Assembly: GCA_036702975.1 (NCBI GenBank)
Contig: DATNPX010000034.1
Coordinates: 434,001 to 498,000, forward strand
DNA: 64,000 nucleotides
Reading direction: 5' to 3'
Origin: DATNPX01 sp036702975
Lineage (GTDB): Bacteria; Cyanobacteriota; Vampirovibrionia; Obscuribacterales; Obscuribacteraceae
The notes below the pieces were generated by a model, which worked only from the letters and a program-made list of their open reading frames with translations, made no database searches and was not told the DNA's origin. Made by a program: the position numbers and the translations under genes. Position 1 is the stretch's first letter. Each line of letters begins with the position of its first letter. Below are positions 17,442-26,975 of the stretch, one piece after another.

Positions 17442-17501
17442 TTTGTCGATTCACTCGACAAATGAATAAACACTAGATGGACACGAAAGACTTCGGTGTC
17501 C
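17442..17501. terminator. Paired hairpins between convergent genes
   Basis: TTTGTCGA/TCGACAAA (17442-17449 and 17455-17462) and GGACAC/GTGTCC (17479-17484 and 17496-17501, followed by CTGTTGTTTC on the plus strand) sit between the small secreted gene and lepA. They probably end transcription from both sides. T-tracts are weak. Confidence 0.5.
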
Positions 17502-17514
17502 CTGTTGTTTCAAA

Positions 17515-19317
17515 TCACTCTTCCAGCTTGAGCAAAGCCATAAAGGCTTCTTGCGGGATTTCGACCTTGCCGATCGATTTCATGCGCTTTTTGCCCTCTT
17601 TCTGTTTTTCCAAAAGTTTGCGCTTACGGCTAATGTCACCGCCGTAACATTTAGAGAGAACGTTTTTGCGTTGTGCGGAAATATTCTCACGTGCAACAAT
17701 CTTGCCGCCGATCGCTGCTTGAATAGGCACTTCAAACATTTGGCGCGGTATCAACTTCTTCAATTTCTCAGCCAAAAGCTTTCCGCTTGAATGTGCTCGT
17801 TCGTGGTGAACAATAGCAGACAGTGCATCGCACGCTTCACCACCGATCAAAATATCTAGCTTCACCAGACGTGATTCCCGATACTCATGGAAGTGATAGT
17901 CAAGGCTCGCATAGCCCTTTGAACGAGACTTCAATTGGTCGAAAAAGTCAGTGATGATTTCCGCGAGAGGCAATTCGTAATGCAACATAGCACGACGAGG
18001 GTCGAGATACTTCATGTCGACGAATATGCCGCGGCGTCCCTGACACAGCTCCATCAAGGCGCCAACAAATTCGTTTGGCACCAAGATATTCGCCGTGACA
18101 TAGGGTTCTTCGATCTTTTCACGATAAGTAGGATCAGGCAGTTTCGACGGGTTCTCAATCATCAAAACAGTGCCATCGGTTTTGGTGACACGATAAACTA
18201 CAGACGGCGCAGTAGTGATCAGGTTGAGATTATATTCGCGCTCCAGACGCTCCTGGATGATCTCCATGTGCAGCAGTCCCAAGAAACCACAGCGGAAGCC
18301 AAATCCTAACGCTTCAGATGTTTCTGGTTCGAAGAACAATGAAGCGTCATTCAATTTGAGCTTATCTAGCGCGTCACGAAGATCCGGATACTGATCGCTG
18401 TCGACAGGATACACACCAGCGTAAACCATCGGTTTAGCTGGACGGTAACCAGGCAGCGCTTCCTTGGCAGGTTTCTGCTCGTGTGTGATCGTGTCACCAA
18501 CAAGCGTCGCAACGTCCTTGATTGAAGCTGCTAGATATCCCACCTCTCCAGGACCTAAACGCTCAACCTTTACTTGTTGTGGTCTCAAAATTCCAAGTTC
18601 AAGTACTTCAAACGATTTATTGTTCGCCATAAAGCGAATCTTGTCGCCGAGCCGAATTTCGCCGTCTTTGACTCGAAAATAAACGATGATGCCACGGTAG
18701 CTTTCGAAATAACTGTCGAAAACGAGTGCTCGCAATGGTTCATCGATAGTGTTCGGTGGTGGCGGCAGGTATTTAACTATCGCTTCCAGAGTCTCAGTGA
18801 TACCGATGCTGTTCTTCGCACTGGCAAGCACTGCGTTGGATGCATCGATACCTATTACTTCCTCAATCTCAGCCTGAATGCGCTCAGGCTCTGCGCTCGG
18901 TAAGTCGATTTTGTTGATGATCGGGACAATTTCTAAATTATTCTCAACTGCCAAGTGAACGTTTGCCAGAGTCTGCGCTTCGATACCCTGGGTGGCATCG
19001 ATTACCAGAAGCGCGCCTTCGCACGCTGCAAGGCTTCTTGACACTTCGTAACCAAAGTCAACGTGACCGGGCGTATCGATAAGGTTCAGAACGTAATGTT
19101 GACCGTCTTGAGCCTTGTAGTCCATGCGGGCAGGTTGAGACTTGATGGTGATACCGCGCTCACGTTCAAGATCCATCGAGTCCAAGACCTGCGCCTGCAT
19201 TTCTCTCTTGGCGATGGTGGCTGTGGTTTCCAGCAGCCGGTCAGCCAGTGTGGACTTGCCATGGTCGATGTGGGCGATAATTGAAAAATTTCGTATGAAC
19301 TTTGGATCAGTAGCCAC
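17515..19317 (-). CDS. lepA: Elongation factor 4 (LepA)
   Basis: A translational GTPase that back-translocates or re-sets stalled ribosomes. G1 is AHIDHGKST, G2/G3 are RERGITIKSQ and DTPGHVDFGYEVSRSLAACEGA, and G4 is NKIDLPSAEP. LepA-specific blocks follow: GFGFRCGFLGLLHMEIIQERLEREY and the C-terminal domain KCYGGDISRKRKLLEKQKEGKKRMK. GTG at 19317 gives 600 residues, the normal family length. An in-frame TTG at 19419 would add 34 residues of unlikely sequence. It is monocistronic here and divergent from the methyltransferase-MTHFR gene. Core gene with normal composition. Confidence 0.95.
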   Translation of the reverse strand: MATDPKFIRNFSIIAHIDHGKSTLADRLLETTATIAKREMQAQVLDSMDLERERGITIKSQPARMDYKAQDGQHYVLNLIDTPGHVDFGYEVSRSLAACEGALLVIDATQGIEAQTLANVHLAVENNLEIVPIINKIDLPSAEPERIQAEIEEVIGIDASNAVLASAKNSIGITETLEAIVKYLPPPPNTIDEPLRALVFDSYFESYRGIIVYFRVKDGEIRLGDKIRFMANNKSFEVLELGILRPQQVKVERLGPGEVGYLAASIKDVATLVGDTITHEQKPAKEALPGYRPAKPMVYAGVYPVDSDQYPDLRDALDKLKLNDASLFFEPETSEALGFGFRCGFLGLLHMEIIQERLEREYNLNLITTAPSVVYRVTKTDGTVLMIENPSKLPDPTYREKIEEPYVTANILVPNEFVGALMELCQGRRGIFVDMKYLDPRRAMLHYELPLAEIITDFFDQLKSRSKGYASLDYHFHEYRESRLVKLDILIGGEACDALSAIVHHERAHSSGKLLAEKLKKLIPRQMFEVPIQAAIGGKIVARENISAQRKNVLSKCYGGDISRKRKLLEKQKEGKKRMKSIGKVEIPQEAFMALLKLEE

Positions 19318-19602
19318 TGCAATAGATGCCGTAAAAAGTGATAACCGGTGCCGATAAGGCACATGAGTGGCTATATTAGCAGGTCTAACACGAGTTCTGC
19401 TTAGTAGACGCACAGGCAAAGGGGTAGCCCATAAAATTCCTACTGAGGTTCGTGCGAAATGTTGCCGATTCTAACTTAACAAAATCGGGCAAAAGGCGCT
19501 CCTGATTGGACCTGCCGGCTCCGACATTTCAGGAACATGATAGAATCGCTCGAATGGCAGCAACCATGACTATTACTGAAAAGTTCTGTATAAAGGCGTT
19601 AA

Positions 19603-21588
19603 ATGACTCACCCATTCTTGCAAGCGTTGAAAAAGCGTCCATTACTGGTTGACGGTGCCATGGGGACCCTTCTCTACGCACGTGGAGCATCGGCCGAGGC
19701 GTCTTTCGAGCAGATGAATTTGACGCGGGCCGACATCGTGCAGCAAGTACATATCGAGTACATCAATGCTGGTGCCGAAGTCATTGAGACCAACTCTTTC
19801 TCAGGCAACAGAATGCGTCTGTCCAACTACGGTTTGGAAAACGATGTGTGGAAAATAAACGTCGCGGCCGCCAAAACCGCAAGAAATGCCAGAGAAGTGG
19901 CGGGTCATCCTGTTTTTGTTGCAGGCTCTGTAGGACCGACTGGCAGGTTATTGAAGCCAGTTGGCGATGTTTCAGAGCGGGAGATGGAAGGCGTATTTAT
20001 AGAGCAGATGGAAGCGCTGCTTGCGGGCGGCGTCGATTTGTTCATGATTGAAACTATGTCGTCGCTCGACGAGACGATAGCCGCCGTGCGCGCCGCTCGC
20101 AAAGTTGCCAAACTGCCGGTAGTAGCACAACTCAGTTTCTCGACAGAAGGTCATAGCTACTTGGGTGTTTCACCGGAAGATACTATCCGGCTGATCGATA
20201 CGCTTGGCTCGGATTTCCCAGACGTAATTGGTATCAATTGTGGTGCTGGTCCGGGACCGGTATTCGATGCTTTCATTAGAATGACGAGCGCCTTCAAATC
20301 AGTCGGTTTCGATTCCGAGCGCTTGCATTTTTCATGTTTACCAAACGCTGGACAACCAAGTTTGAGCGGAGGTCGGTACATGTTTATGAGCCGACCTTCT
20401 TATTGCGCATCTTATGTGGAACCCTTTGTTCAAGCAGGTGCAAGATTGGTTGGTGGTTGCTGCGGAACGACTCCGGAACACATCAAAGCAATGAGAGCGG
20501 CTCTAGACAAGTACATTGAAGCCACCGTAGATGATACCGGTGAAGTTCCAGAATCGGCTAATAAACCTGTTGTAGTAACATCAGGAACGGCAGCGAAAGA
20601 TAGAGACGAAGATACTGGAACGAACGAACCGATCGTCGTCGAAAAAGCAGAGAAATGCGCTCAACCAACTTTGGCTGAACGGCTGCAAAAAGCAAAAGAC
20701 ACCAAATCTGGTGAATTCTTCATCAGCGTTGAACTAGATCCGCCGAAAGGCGCAATCATGAAAAAGCTTTTACAAGCCGCCGAACAGTTGCACAAAGCCG
20801 GCGCCGATGCCATCAATGTAGGTGACAGTCCGATGGCACGGGTGCGAATGTCTTCGATGGCAACGTGCCAGCTGATCAATCAAAAGGTCGGTGTGGAAAC
20901 GATAATTCACTTCACGACCCGCGACCGCAACTTGATGGGTATTCAAGCCGATCTGCTTGGATGCCAGGCGCTTGGTATTCGCAATGTCATTGCGCTCACC
21001 GGCGATCCACCATCACTCGGCAATTATGTTCACGCCACCGCCGTTTATGACGTCGACTCGGTCGGTCTGATCAAAATCATTAAGCAACTGAACCAAGGGA
21101 AAGACCTTGCCGGTAATTCCATCGGCACACCAACAAATCTCTCAATCGCCTGCGCGCTCAATTTCACCGTCGAGAACAGAAAGACAGAACTGAATCGACT
21201 GCGTGCGAAACTCGATGCTGGCGCGCACTTCATCATGACGCAGCCAATTTATCAGATTGAAGATCTGACAGACTTCCTCGAAGAATTCGGTGACTGTCCG
21301 GTTCCAATTCTTGCAGGCATCATGCCGCTTAATAGCTTCAAGCATGCAGAATATCTTCACAATGAAGTTCCGGGCATAAGCATTCCCGAGAAAATTCGAG
21401 AAACGATGCAAAAGGCTGGTGATGATGGAGCAAGAGTCGGCGTCGAACTTGCTGGCGAGCTGCTACAAGAAGTGCAAAAGATTTGCCAGGGCACATATCT
21501 GGTTCCTTCATTTGGCCGCTATGATGAAATGTGCCAGCTGATCAAAATAATTCGCAAGAATTGCCGCGAGAAAATGCCTGTTTCCTGA
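19603..21588 (+). CDS. Fused homocysteine S-methyltransferase / methylenetetrahydrofolate reductase
   Basis: A 661-residue bifunctional protein of the YitJ type. Residues ~1-310 are a homocysteine methyltransferase barrel with the zinc ligands Cys213 (INCGAG) and Cys286-Cys287 (GGCCGTTPEHI). After a charged linker (~315-365), residues ~367-655 are methylenetetrahydrofolate reductase (FFISVELDPPKG, IIHFTTRDRN, ALTGDPPS, FIMTQPIY). The reductase makes methyl-THF. The N-terminal part has no B12 domain and probably uses a methyl donor such as methyl-THF or S-methylmethionine. Since metH is also present at 32.5 kb and no separate metF is seen, this fusion probably supplies methyl-THF to MetH. Confidence 0.92.
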   Translation: MTHPFLQALKKRPLLVDGAMGTLLYARGASAEASFEQMNLTRADIVQQVHIEYINAGAEVIETNSFSGNRMRLSNYGLENDVWKINVAAAKTARNAREVAGHPVFVAGSVGPTGRLLKPVGDVSEREMEGVFIEQMEALLAGGVDLFMIETMSSLDETIAAVRAARKVAKLPVVAQLSFSTEGHSYLGVSPEDTIRLIDTLGSDFPDVIGINCGAGPGPVFDAFIRMTSAFKSVGFDSERLHFSCLPNAGQPSLSGGRYMFMSRPSYCASYVEPFVQAGARLVGGCCGTTPEHIKAMRAALDKYIEATVDDTGEVPESANKPVVVTSGTAAKDRDEDTGTNEPIVVEKAEKCAQPTLAERLQKAKDTKSGEFFISVELDPPKGAIMKKLLQAAEQLHKAGADAINVGDSPMARVRMSSMATCQLINQKVGVETIIHFTTRDRNLMGIQADLLGCQALGIRNVIALTGDPPSLGNYVHATAVYDVDSVGLIKIIKQLNQGKDLAGNSIGTPTNLSIACALNFTVENRKTELNRLRAKLDAGAHFIMTQPIYQIEDLTDFLEEFGDCPVPILAGIMPLNSFKHAEYLHNEVPGISIPEKIRETMQKAGDDGARVGVELAGELLQEVQKICQGTYLVPSFGRYDEMCQLIKIIRKNCREKMPVS

Positions 21589-21724
21589 GTTGCAAGTAGT
21601 TAATTAGACTTACAATTACGCTGACTAAAATCCAACGAGTAACAAAAGAGTTGACTCGATGGGAGCGCAGATTTGCTAAATTGAAGGAATCCGGGACGAA
21701 TCATCAGATCCAAGGTTTGGCTAA

Positions 21725-24019
21725 TTGTACGGACAGGCTCCTCCGAATACAACCCAATGTCCAACCTGCGGGCTTTTTGTCAGCCGCCAACTGACAAAGT
21801 GCCCACAGGATGGAACTATTTTGATGGCCGTTCAAACTGGTGCTTTTGCTGAGCGATATGAATTTCTAGAAGCTCTTGGCGCCGGGGGCATGAGCACGAT
21901 TTATAAGGCACGACAACGTGCGTTGAATCGAATCGTCGCTATCAAAATGATGCATGAGCATCTGTTGAACGAGCTAACCATGCGCCGCTTCCAAACGGAA
22001 GGAAAAGCGGCGAGCAGCCTCGATCATCCAAACATCGTCAAGGTGCATGATTTTGGATTGACCGACGCAGGACAACCGTACATGGTCATGGACCTAGTCG
22101 AAGGGAAAGCGCTTGACCGTGTTATCGATGAACTCGGTGAGCTGCCGCTCACTCAGGGCTTGATTGTCTTTATCGATATCGCCAATGCTCTCACGCATGC
22201 GCATGAGAAGGGCATCTTGCACCGCGACCTGAAGCCAGGCAACGTAATGATCACAGCAACTCTCGAGCGTCCACTCGTAGCGAAGATAGTCGATTTCGGT
22301 ATCGCCAAGGTGCTCGACGATGACGAAGACTCTCCGATACAGCGTTTGACGCAGACAGGAGAACTCTTCGGAAGCGCTCTATACATGAGTCCAGAGCAGT
22401 GCTTGGGGCGAAAGGTAGACAGACGCTCAGACATATATTCGTTTGGTTGTTTGATGTTTGAATGTCTGACGGGCAATCCTCCGTTTCAAGGTGACAGACT
22501 TGTTGACACTTTAACCAAGCAGATGACCGTCAAAGCACCGCTGTTGAGTGAAGCGCGACCAGATAAAAAATATCCGGCGAAACTTGAAGACATTGTCGAT
22601 AAGTGCCTGGCAAAAAATCCCGACTCCCGATTTCGGACGTTTGAAGAGGTGCGGAACCAACTTGCAGCTATTCAAGCAGAGGTAGATGAAGGGCTTTTGC
22701 GCGAGAAAAGTGCCATTCAACATTTCGTCCGTCTAGCGACGAGATGGAAATTAGCAGCCATTGCCTTTGTCGCAGGGCTTCTGATATTAGGATTGATGGC
22801 AAATGCTTTGGTGTCACTTCGCTCTCAACAAGTGGAGGGAAGAAAGAAGTACGCGCTCAGCAAAGCGCACTTGCTCCCGTTGATCAAACGCGATCTGCTC
22901 ACAACCGAAGTGCTAAGCGAACTTCTGCCAGAAAACGCCGGTCTAACACAAATCGACCTCTCCGAGAGCAAAGTTTCAAATGAGGGAATGTTGTACGTCG
23001 ATCTGCAAACCGATCTGAAAGAGCTGGATCTTACAGACACATCGATCAAAAACGACGGGTTGTTTAAACTTAAAGATTTGAAGAACCTTGAGTCACTTGC
23101 ATTATCGGGAACAGGAATTACTAACGATGGACTGGCTGTTTTGCAGCACTTCCCGAAACTGAAGTCTTTGACATTGGCAAACGTCAAGATCAACACGGCA
23201 GGCATCAAGTATCTGAGCCCACTGTCTCAGTTGGAAGAGCTGGATTTAAGTTACACCAACATAGACGGGAAATGCCTGGAGCCACTTTCTAAGCTACCAA
23301 TATCGGTTCTTCACTTACACAACACAAATTTGAAAGGGGAAGACCTCAAAGCGCTGAAGAATTTTTCGAAGTTGACCAAATTGGACCTAGCGTCGACCGA
23401 CATCGACGACGCTGGGTTGGACAACTTGATTCATTTGCCACTGCAAAAGTTGCACATAGAAAACGAAGGACATATCTCAGACGACGCAGCTAAGTATCTT
23501 GTGCAAATGAAAGACTTGCTTGACCTGAACATCTCCGATACCAAATTCACCGACAAAGGAATCAGCGAAATCGCTAACGGCTTACCGAATCTGCAAGTGC
23601 TCAGCGCTAACGGACTCACTATTCACTGGAATAACATGGATGCGCTCGGCAATTTACAACACTTGAAGAAACTTTCCTTAAACGAAGACTCAAGCTTCGA
23701 CCTAGATACACATGGCATTGAGACGATGGGCAAAATTCCGACCCTCATAGATATTGATCTTTCGACCGACCTGAAGCATCGGGAATCGACCAAGCTGAAT
23801 GACTATTCTATGCGGGTCCTCTCGGAGAAGATGCCGCAGCTTGTCAGTCTAAGTCTCAATAACCAAGCGAAAATTATTCCGACCGGTCTTAACTACATTC
23901 AGAATTTGAAACAGCTTCGTTATCTCGCGCTGCGACATACAAAGCTTGAAGACAATGATCTGAAGCGGCTTCAAAGTGTTATGAGACAGTGCGAAATCAA
24001 AGCGCGTGATGCGCATTGA
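21725..24019 (+). CDS. Zinc-ribbon Ser/Thr protein kinase with membrane span and LRR domain
   Basis: A 764-residue receptor-like kinase. Residues 12-28 form a small zinc-ribbon-like motif (CPTCG ... CPQDG). The PknB/Hanks kinase domain follows (~45-315) with GAGGMSTIY, Lys74, HRDLKPGN (Asp168), DFGIA (Asp190) and MSPEQ, all catalytic residues intact. One membrane helix is at ~343-364, and the rest (~380-760) is outside the cell as leucine-rich repeats of ~24 residues (LKELDLTDTSIKNDGLFKL type). It may sense an extracellular ligand. The start is TTG at 21725, with only a weak binding site. A 14-bp duplication (24015-24042) spans its stop codon. Confidence 0.88.
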   Translation: MYGQAPPNTTQCPTCGLFVSRQLTKCPQDGTILMAVQTGAFAERYEFLEALGAGGMSTIYKARQRALNRIVAIKMMHEHLLNELTMRRFQTEGKAASSLDHPNIVKVHDFGLTDAGQPYMVMDLVEGKALDRVIDELGELPLTQGLIVFIDIANALTHAHEKGILHRDLKPGNVMITATLERPLVAKIVDFGIAKVLDDDEDSPIQRLTQTGELFGSALYMSPEQCLGRKVDRRSDIYSFGCLMFECLTGNPPFQGDRLVDTLTKQMTVKAPLLSEARPDKKYPAKLEDIVDKCLAKNPDSRFRTFEEVRNQLAAIQAEVDEGLLREKSAIQHFVRLATRWKLAAIAFVAGLLILGLMANALVSLRSQQVEGRKKYALSKAHLLPLIKRDLLTTEVLSELLPENAGLTQIDLSESKVSNEGMLYVDLQTDLKELDLTDTSIKNDGLFKLKDLKNLESLALSGTGITNDGLAVLQHFPKLKSLTLANVKINTAGIKYLSPLSQLEELDLSYTNIDGKCLEPLSKLPISVLHLHNTNLKGEDLKALKNFSKLTKLDLASTDIDDAGLDNLIHLPLQKLHIENEGHISDDAAKYLVQMKDLLDLNISDTKFTDKGISEIANGLPNLQVLSANGLTIHWNNMDALGNLQHLKKLSLNEDSSFDLDTHGIETMGKIPTLIDIDLSTDLKHRESTKLNDYSMRVLSEKMPQLVSLSLNNQAKIIPTGLNYIQNLKQLRYLALRHTKLEDNDLKRLQSVMRQCEIKARDAH

Positions 24020-24042
24020 GCTCTGAGTATTGAGCTCTGAGT
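24015..24042. repeat. 14-bp tandem duplication at a stop codon
   Basis: ATTGAGCTCTGAGT occurs twice in direct succession. The first copy contains the TGA stop of the kinase gene. Confidence 0.9.
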
Positions 24043-24092
24043 AGAGGCATTCAGCAAGGCGCGTTGAAGGAAACGTTGCTGCCAACTGAGAC

Positions 24093-24686
24093 TTAGTGAG
24101 TATTCATCACCATGAAAATCGGCTCGATCATGGACAAAATCGTCTTAACCACTTCATCTTTCGGCAGGCGATCTCTGGTACGAACCCATTCTTGGGCGGG
24201 TCCGTAAATCGCCCAACTCACTGTCGTTGCAAGCATTTCTACCTGCACCTTCGGTGGAACAGGATCATTTTTATGGTGCCTCTCGAATCCATCTAATAGC
24301 ATGCGGCGAACCACCGCAATAATTGCCGCCTCCATGTGTGGCTTGATGAGACGTTGTTGATCGCTCTCAATCCGCGGCATGGCGTCAAGAAATTCGCAGA
24401 CAGCCAAAATGATCCCGCCAAGAGCATTTGAACATCCTGCATCATATTGAACATTTCTCTGAGCGATCAGTTCGTGAAAGCGGCTTGCAACCATACACTC
24501 GAGCAAAGCAAATTTGTCGGTGTAGTGATCATAAAAAGTGACTCTGTTTATGGTCGCGGCCTCAGCGATATCCTGGACCGAGATTTTCTCGAACTCCTGA
24601 GAAGCAAGAAGTTTCTCCAGCGCTTGCTGCAGAAGCAGCCGCGTTCGGCGAATTCGGGGGTCAAGAATCTCTTTTGTGCTGGACAT
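24093..24686 (-). CDS. TetR-family transcriptional repressor
   Basis: A 197-residue regulator. The N-terminal helix-turn-helix is at ~12-60 (RIRRTRLLLQQALEKLLASQEFEKISVQDIAEAATINRVTFYDHYTDKFAL), and the rest is a helical ligand-binding domain. It is divergent from an azoreductase gene with 103 bp between, and that gap carries inverted repeats suited to a TetR dimer. It therefore probably represses the azoreductase, the following cysteine hydrolase perhaps, and itself, and is released by a quinone or electrophile. The ligand is inference. Confidence 0.9.
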   Translation of the reverse strand: MSSTKEILDPRIRRTRLLLQQALEKLLASQEFEKISVQDIAEAATINRVTFYDHYTDKFALLECMVASRFHELIAQRNVQYDAGCSNALGGIILAVCEFLDAMPRIESDQQRLIKPHMEAAIIAVVRRMLLDGFERHHKNDPVPPKVQVEMLATTVSWAIYGPAQEWVRTRDRLPKDEVVKTILSMIEPIFMVMNTH

Positions 24687-24724
24687 ATTGTTTACAGACT
24701 ACCAAAAAAGTACTTGCCTAAACG

Positions 24725-24778
24725 ACACTTGTAGTGTTTTACTTATACTACATCTGTAGTTTAAGCATCACATGTAGT
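24725..24778. promoter_or_regulatory. Candidate TetR operator array
   Basis: Three TGTAGT half-sites lie at 24730, 24755 and 24773. The middle one forms ACTACA-TC-TGTAGT (24747-24760), and the first sits in ACACT-TGT-AGTGT (24725-24737). A TATACT (24745-24750) overlaps, so binding would block the azoreductase promoter. Confidence 0.65.
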
Positions 24779-24789
24779 AAGGAGCTCCT

Positions 24790-25425
24790 ATGTCCACCCT
24801 TCTTCATATAGATTCCAGCCCGATGGGCGACGCGTCGATCTCCAGACGCTTAACGAAAGAGTTCGTTGAAGCTTGGAAAACCAATCACCCAGGGTCCAAT
24901 GTCATTTATCGCGATTTATATAAAACAGACTTGTCACCGGTCACTGCCGATTGGGTGACAGCGGCTTACACTCCCGGAGACGTGCAAACTCCCGAGCAAA
25001 AAGCGATTTTAAAATTATCGAATACTTTGTGTGACGAGATCGCTCAAGCCGATGAATGGATTCTGGGAGTACCGATGCACAACTTCACCATCCCAACTGT
25101 GTTGAGCTTATGGATCGGCATGTTGGCACGCGTCGGTAAGACATTCAGTTATGAAAATGGCGTGCCGGCAGGTATGCTGAAAAACAAGAAAGTTCACTTA
25201 ATCGTCAGTTCAGGTGGCGTGTATGACTCTGGTCCTGCAGTCGGAATGGACTTCGTGGTGCCCTATTTGAAAGCAATCTTTGGATTCTTAGGTCTGAGCG
25301 ATGTCACTGCACACTATGCAGGCGGAACTTCGGCTGTAAGAAACGGCAAAATCGATGCCGAAACTTACCTGAAGCCGCATATCGACTCGGTAAAACAAGA
25401 AGCTAAAGAGGCGGCGCTGGTCTAA
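24790..25425 (+). CDS. azoR: FMN-dependent NADH:quinone oxidoreductase / azoreductase
   Basis: A 211-residue flavodoxin-like enzyme. HIDSSPMGDASISRRLTKEF near the N terminus is the FMN phosphate loop, VPMHNFTIPTVLSLWIG is the flavin region of the AzoR family, and HLIVSSGGVYDSGP is the third FMN-contacting loop. AzoR enzymes reduce quinones and azo compounds by two-electron transfer from NADH and defend against thiol and quinone stress. AAGGAG lies just before the ATG. It is divergent from a TetR regulator with operator-like repeats between, so it is likely inducible. Confidence 0.9.
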   Translation: MSTLLHIDSSPMGDASISRRLTKEFVEAWKTNHPGSNVIYRDLYKTDLSPVTADWVTAAYTPGDVQTPEQKAILKLSNTLCDEIAQADEWILGVPMHNFTIPTVLSLWIGMLARVGKTFSYENGVPAGMLKNKKVHLIVSSGGVYDSGPAVGMDFVVPYLKAIFGFLGLSDVTAHYAGGTSAVRNGKIDAETYLKPHIDSVKQEAKEAALV

Positions 25426-25621
25426 GTCTGACCTCAAATTATTGCGGCAAAAACCGCGAGTACAGAAGCGAAAACAATCAAGGCCGCTTAGGCGTTTCCA
25501 GAGGAGGCGCCTGGCGGCTTTGTCACAGAGTCGCTGAGTTTATGCAAGTTCTTTCGGAGGTCAATATGAGCGTATAATGTGGAACCAATTTCACAAGACA
25601 CATTTTCGAAAGGAGCGCGTA

Positions 25622-26221
25622 GTGGCCAAAGCATCAACATTACTGGAGCTTCTGGGCGCACCGGCTCAACCTGCAAAACTGGCTGATAGCGCAATTTTGA
25701 TCGTAGACGCACAAAGAGAATATCTTGATGGTGCAGTGCCACTAAGTGGAATGGAATCAGCACTCGCGGAAATAAAGAGTCTTTTGGATAAAGGACGTGC
25801 GAAAGGAGTGCCCATTTTTCATATCGTGCACCACTCGGTTCCTGGTGCACCAGTATTCGCGCCCGACAGTCCGACCTCCAAGATTATTGATGCTGTAAAA
25901 CCAGAAGGTGACGAAGCAATAGTCAGCAAGCACCTTCCGAGCTCATTCGTAAACACCGATCTGGACAAATTCCTCAAAGCAACTGGACGCCGGGAATTGG
26001 TAGTCGCAGGATTCATGACGCATATGTGCATAAATGCCACTACTCGTAGTGCGGTCGATCTTGGGTACAAGCCAACTGTCATAGCGGACGCCTGCGCCAC
26101 TCGAGACTTGCCGGGACCGGACGGAGTCACGCTGCCCGCAGATGTTGTGCACAAATCAAATCTTGCAGCGCTTGCAGATCTGCTTGCCTGCGTATGCAAA
26201 TCAGCCGACGATTTGTATTGA
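25622..26221 (+). CDS. Isochorismatase-family cysteine hydrolase
   Basis: A 199-residue alpha/beta hydrolase with the family's catalytic triad: Asp29 in ILIVDAQREY, Lys103 in VSKHLPSSF, and Cys136 in GFMTHMCINATTR. These enzymes hydrolyse amides or vinyl ethers (nicotinamide, biuret, isochorismate). With the Cys present, an amidase-like reaction is more likely than isochorismatase. GTG at 25622 is chosen because AAAGGAG lies six bases upstream. The longer frame from 25577 has no such site. It lies about 200 bp after the azoreductase and may share its stress context. Confidence 0.82.
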   Translation: MAKASTLLELLGAPAQPAKLADSAILIVDAQREYLDGAVPLSGMESALAEIKSLLDKGRAKGVPIFHIVHHSVPGAPVFAPDSPTSKIIDAVKPEGDEAIVSKHLPSSFVNTDLDKFLKATGRRELVVAGFMTHMCINATTRSAVDLGYKPTVIADACATRDLPGPDGVTLPADVVHKSNLAALADLLACVCKSADDLY

Positions 26222-26300
26222 CTTCCTGCTGCCCATCGACGGATAGGGCACCGGGCTATGTCCCTCGCACCAGATTCAATAGCCTCGAAACGCGAAATGG

Positions 26301-26525
26301 TTAAGAGCCGAAATAGAGTCCAACAGCCCCGGTGACTCGTCGAATCAAGGTTACTTTCTCGAAAGCTAGTTCCTGCCCGTACTCCAGTTCTTCTGCACCA
26401 CGTTTCTTCAAAAGCGCGATCAGTTCCAAACGCTCAGGCTCAGAGAGCGTAATGATTTTCTGGTGATTATCAGCCGCCATTTTCATCAGTTCGGCAGTAC
26501 TGAGTTCTGTGTTAATGAGAGTCAT
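26301..26525 (-). CDS. Small hypothetical protein
   Basis: A 74-residue protein with a predicted helical, charged composition (MTLINTELSTAELMKMAADN ... LSEPERLELIALLKKRGAEELEYG). No domain is recognised. The reading frame has normal codon use and fills the space between two genes, but the ribosome site is weak, so it could be a chance frame. Confidence 0.45.
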   Translation of the reverse strand: MTLINTELSTAELMKMAADNHQKIITLSEPERLELIALLKKRGAEELEYGQELAFEKVTLIRRVTGAVGLYFGS

Positions 26526-26796
26526 GGTGTCGGTCCGAGATCTTTTTCTAAATCGATGATATACGGCCGTGAAGAGACTGAAAAGAGGTCTTGCCTGATT
26601 AAATGGGGGATTTACCTATGGGTTCCGGCGGCTTTTAATCTTCCGCTCAATTGGCGTTTTCTCTGGCATGCCTAAGAAATAGGTCCATAGCATAAACCGA
26701 GGGATGGTAGTCCTCAAGCGGATGAAGATCATTGCAAAACGCCTATTCCAACAAGACTTCAAGTACTTGGAGGGTTCAAAATGTTGCGACCTTTGG

Positions 26797-26832
26797 GTGT
26801 CAGGTGCGCAAGGTAAACCGATATCGGTTTAC
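26797..26832. repeat. Interspersed palindrome, copy 2
   Basis: Perfect 20-bp palindrome at 26813-26832, preceded at 9 bp by TGTCAG (26798-26803). Confidence 0.9.
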
Positions 26833-26884
26833 TTATGTTTTCCGAACTTTAGTTTGAATTTGTTCGCTCAGCCAAATCGAACGA

Positions 26885-26904
26885 GTAAACCGATATCGGT
26901 TTGC
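26885..26904. repeat. Interspersed palindrome, copy 3
   Basis: GTAAACCGATATCGGTTTGC, one mismatch from the perfect form. The upstream hexamer is GCTCAG and at a different distance, so this copy is decayed or an outlier. Confidence 0.9.
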
Positions 26905-26940
26905 TCTTATGGATTGAACTCAAGTCTGAAAATTTCGTTT

Positions 26941-26975
26941 TGTCAGATCTAAGAAGTAAACCGATATCGGTTAAC
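26941..26975. repeat. Interspersed palindrome, copy 4
   Basis: GTAAACCGATATCGGTTAAC (26956-26975), one mismatch, with TGTCAG (26941-26946) 9 bp upstream. Confidence 0.9.

Noticed and set aside
17515..19419. LepA start at TTG 19419
   Set aside because: It adds 34 residues unlike LepA; GTG 19317 gives the normal 600 residues.
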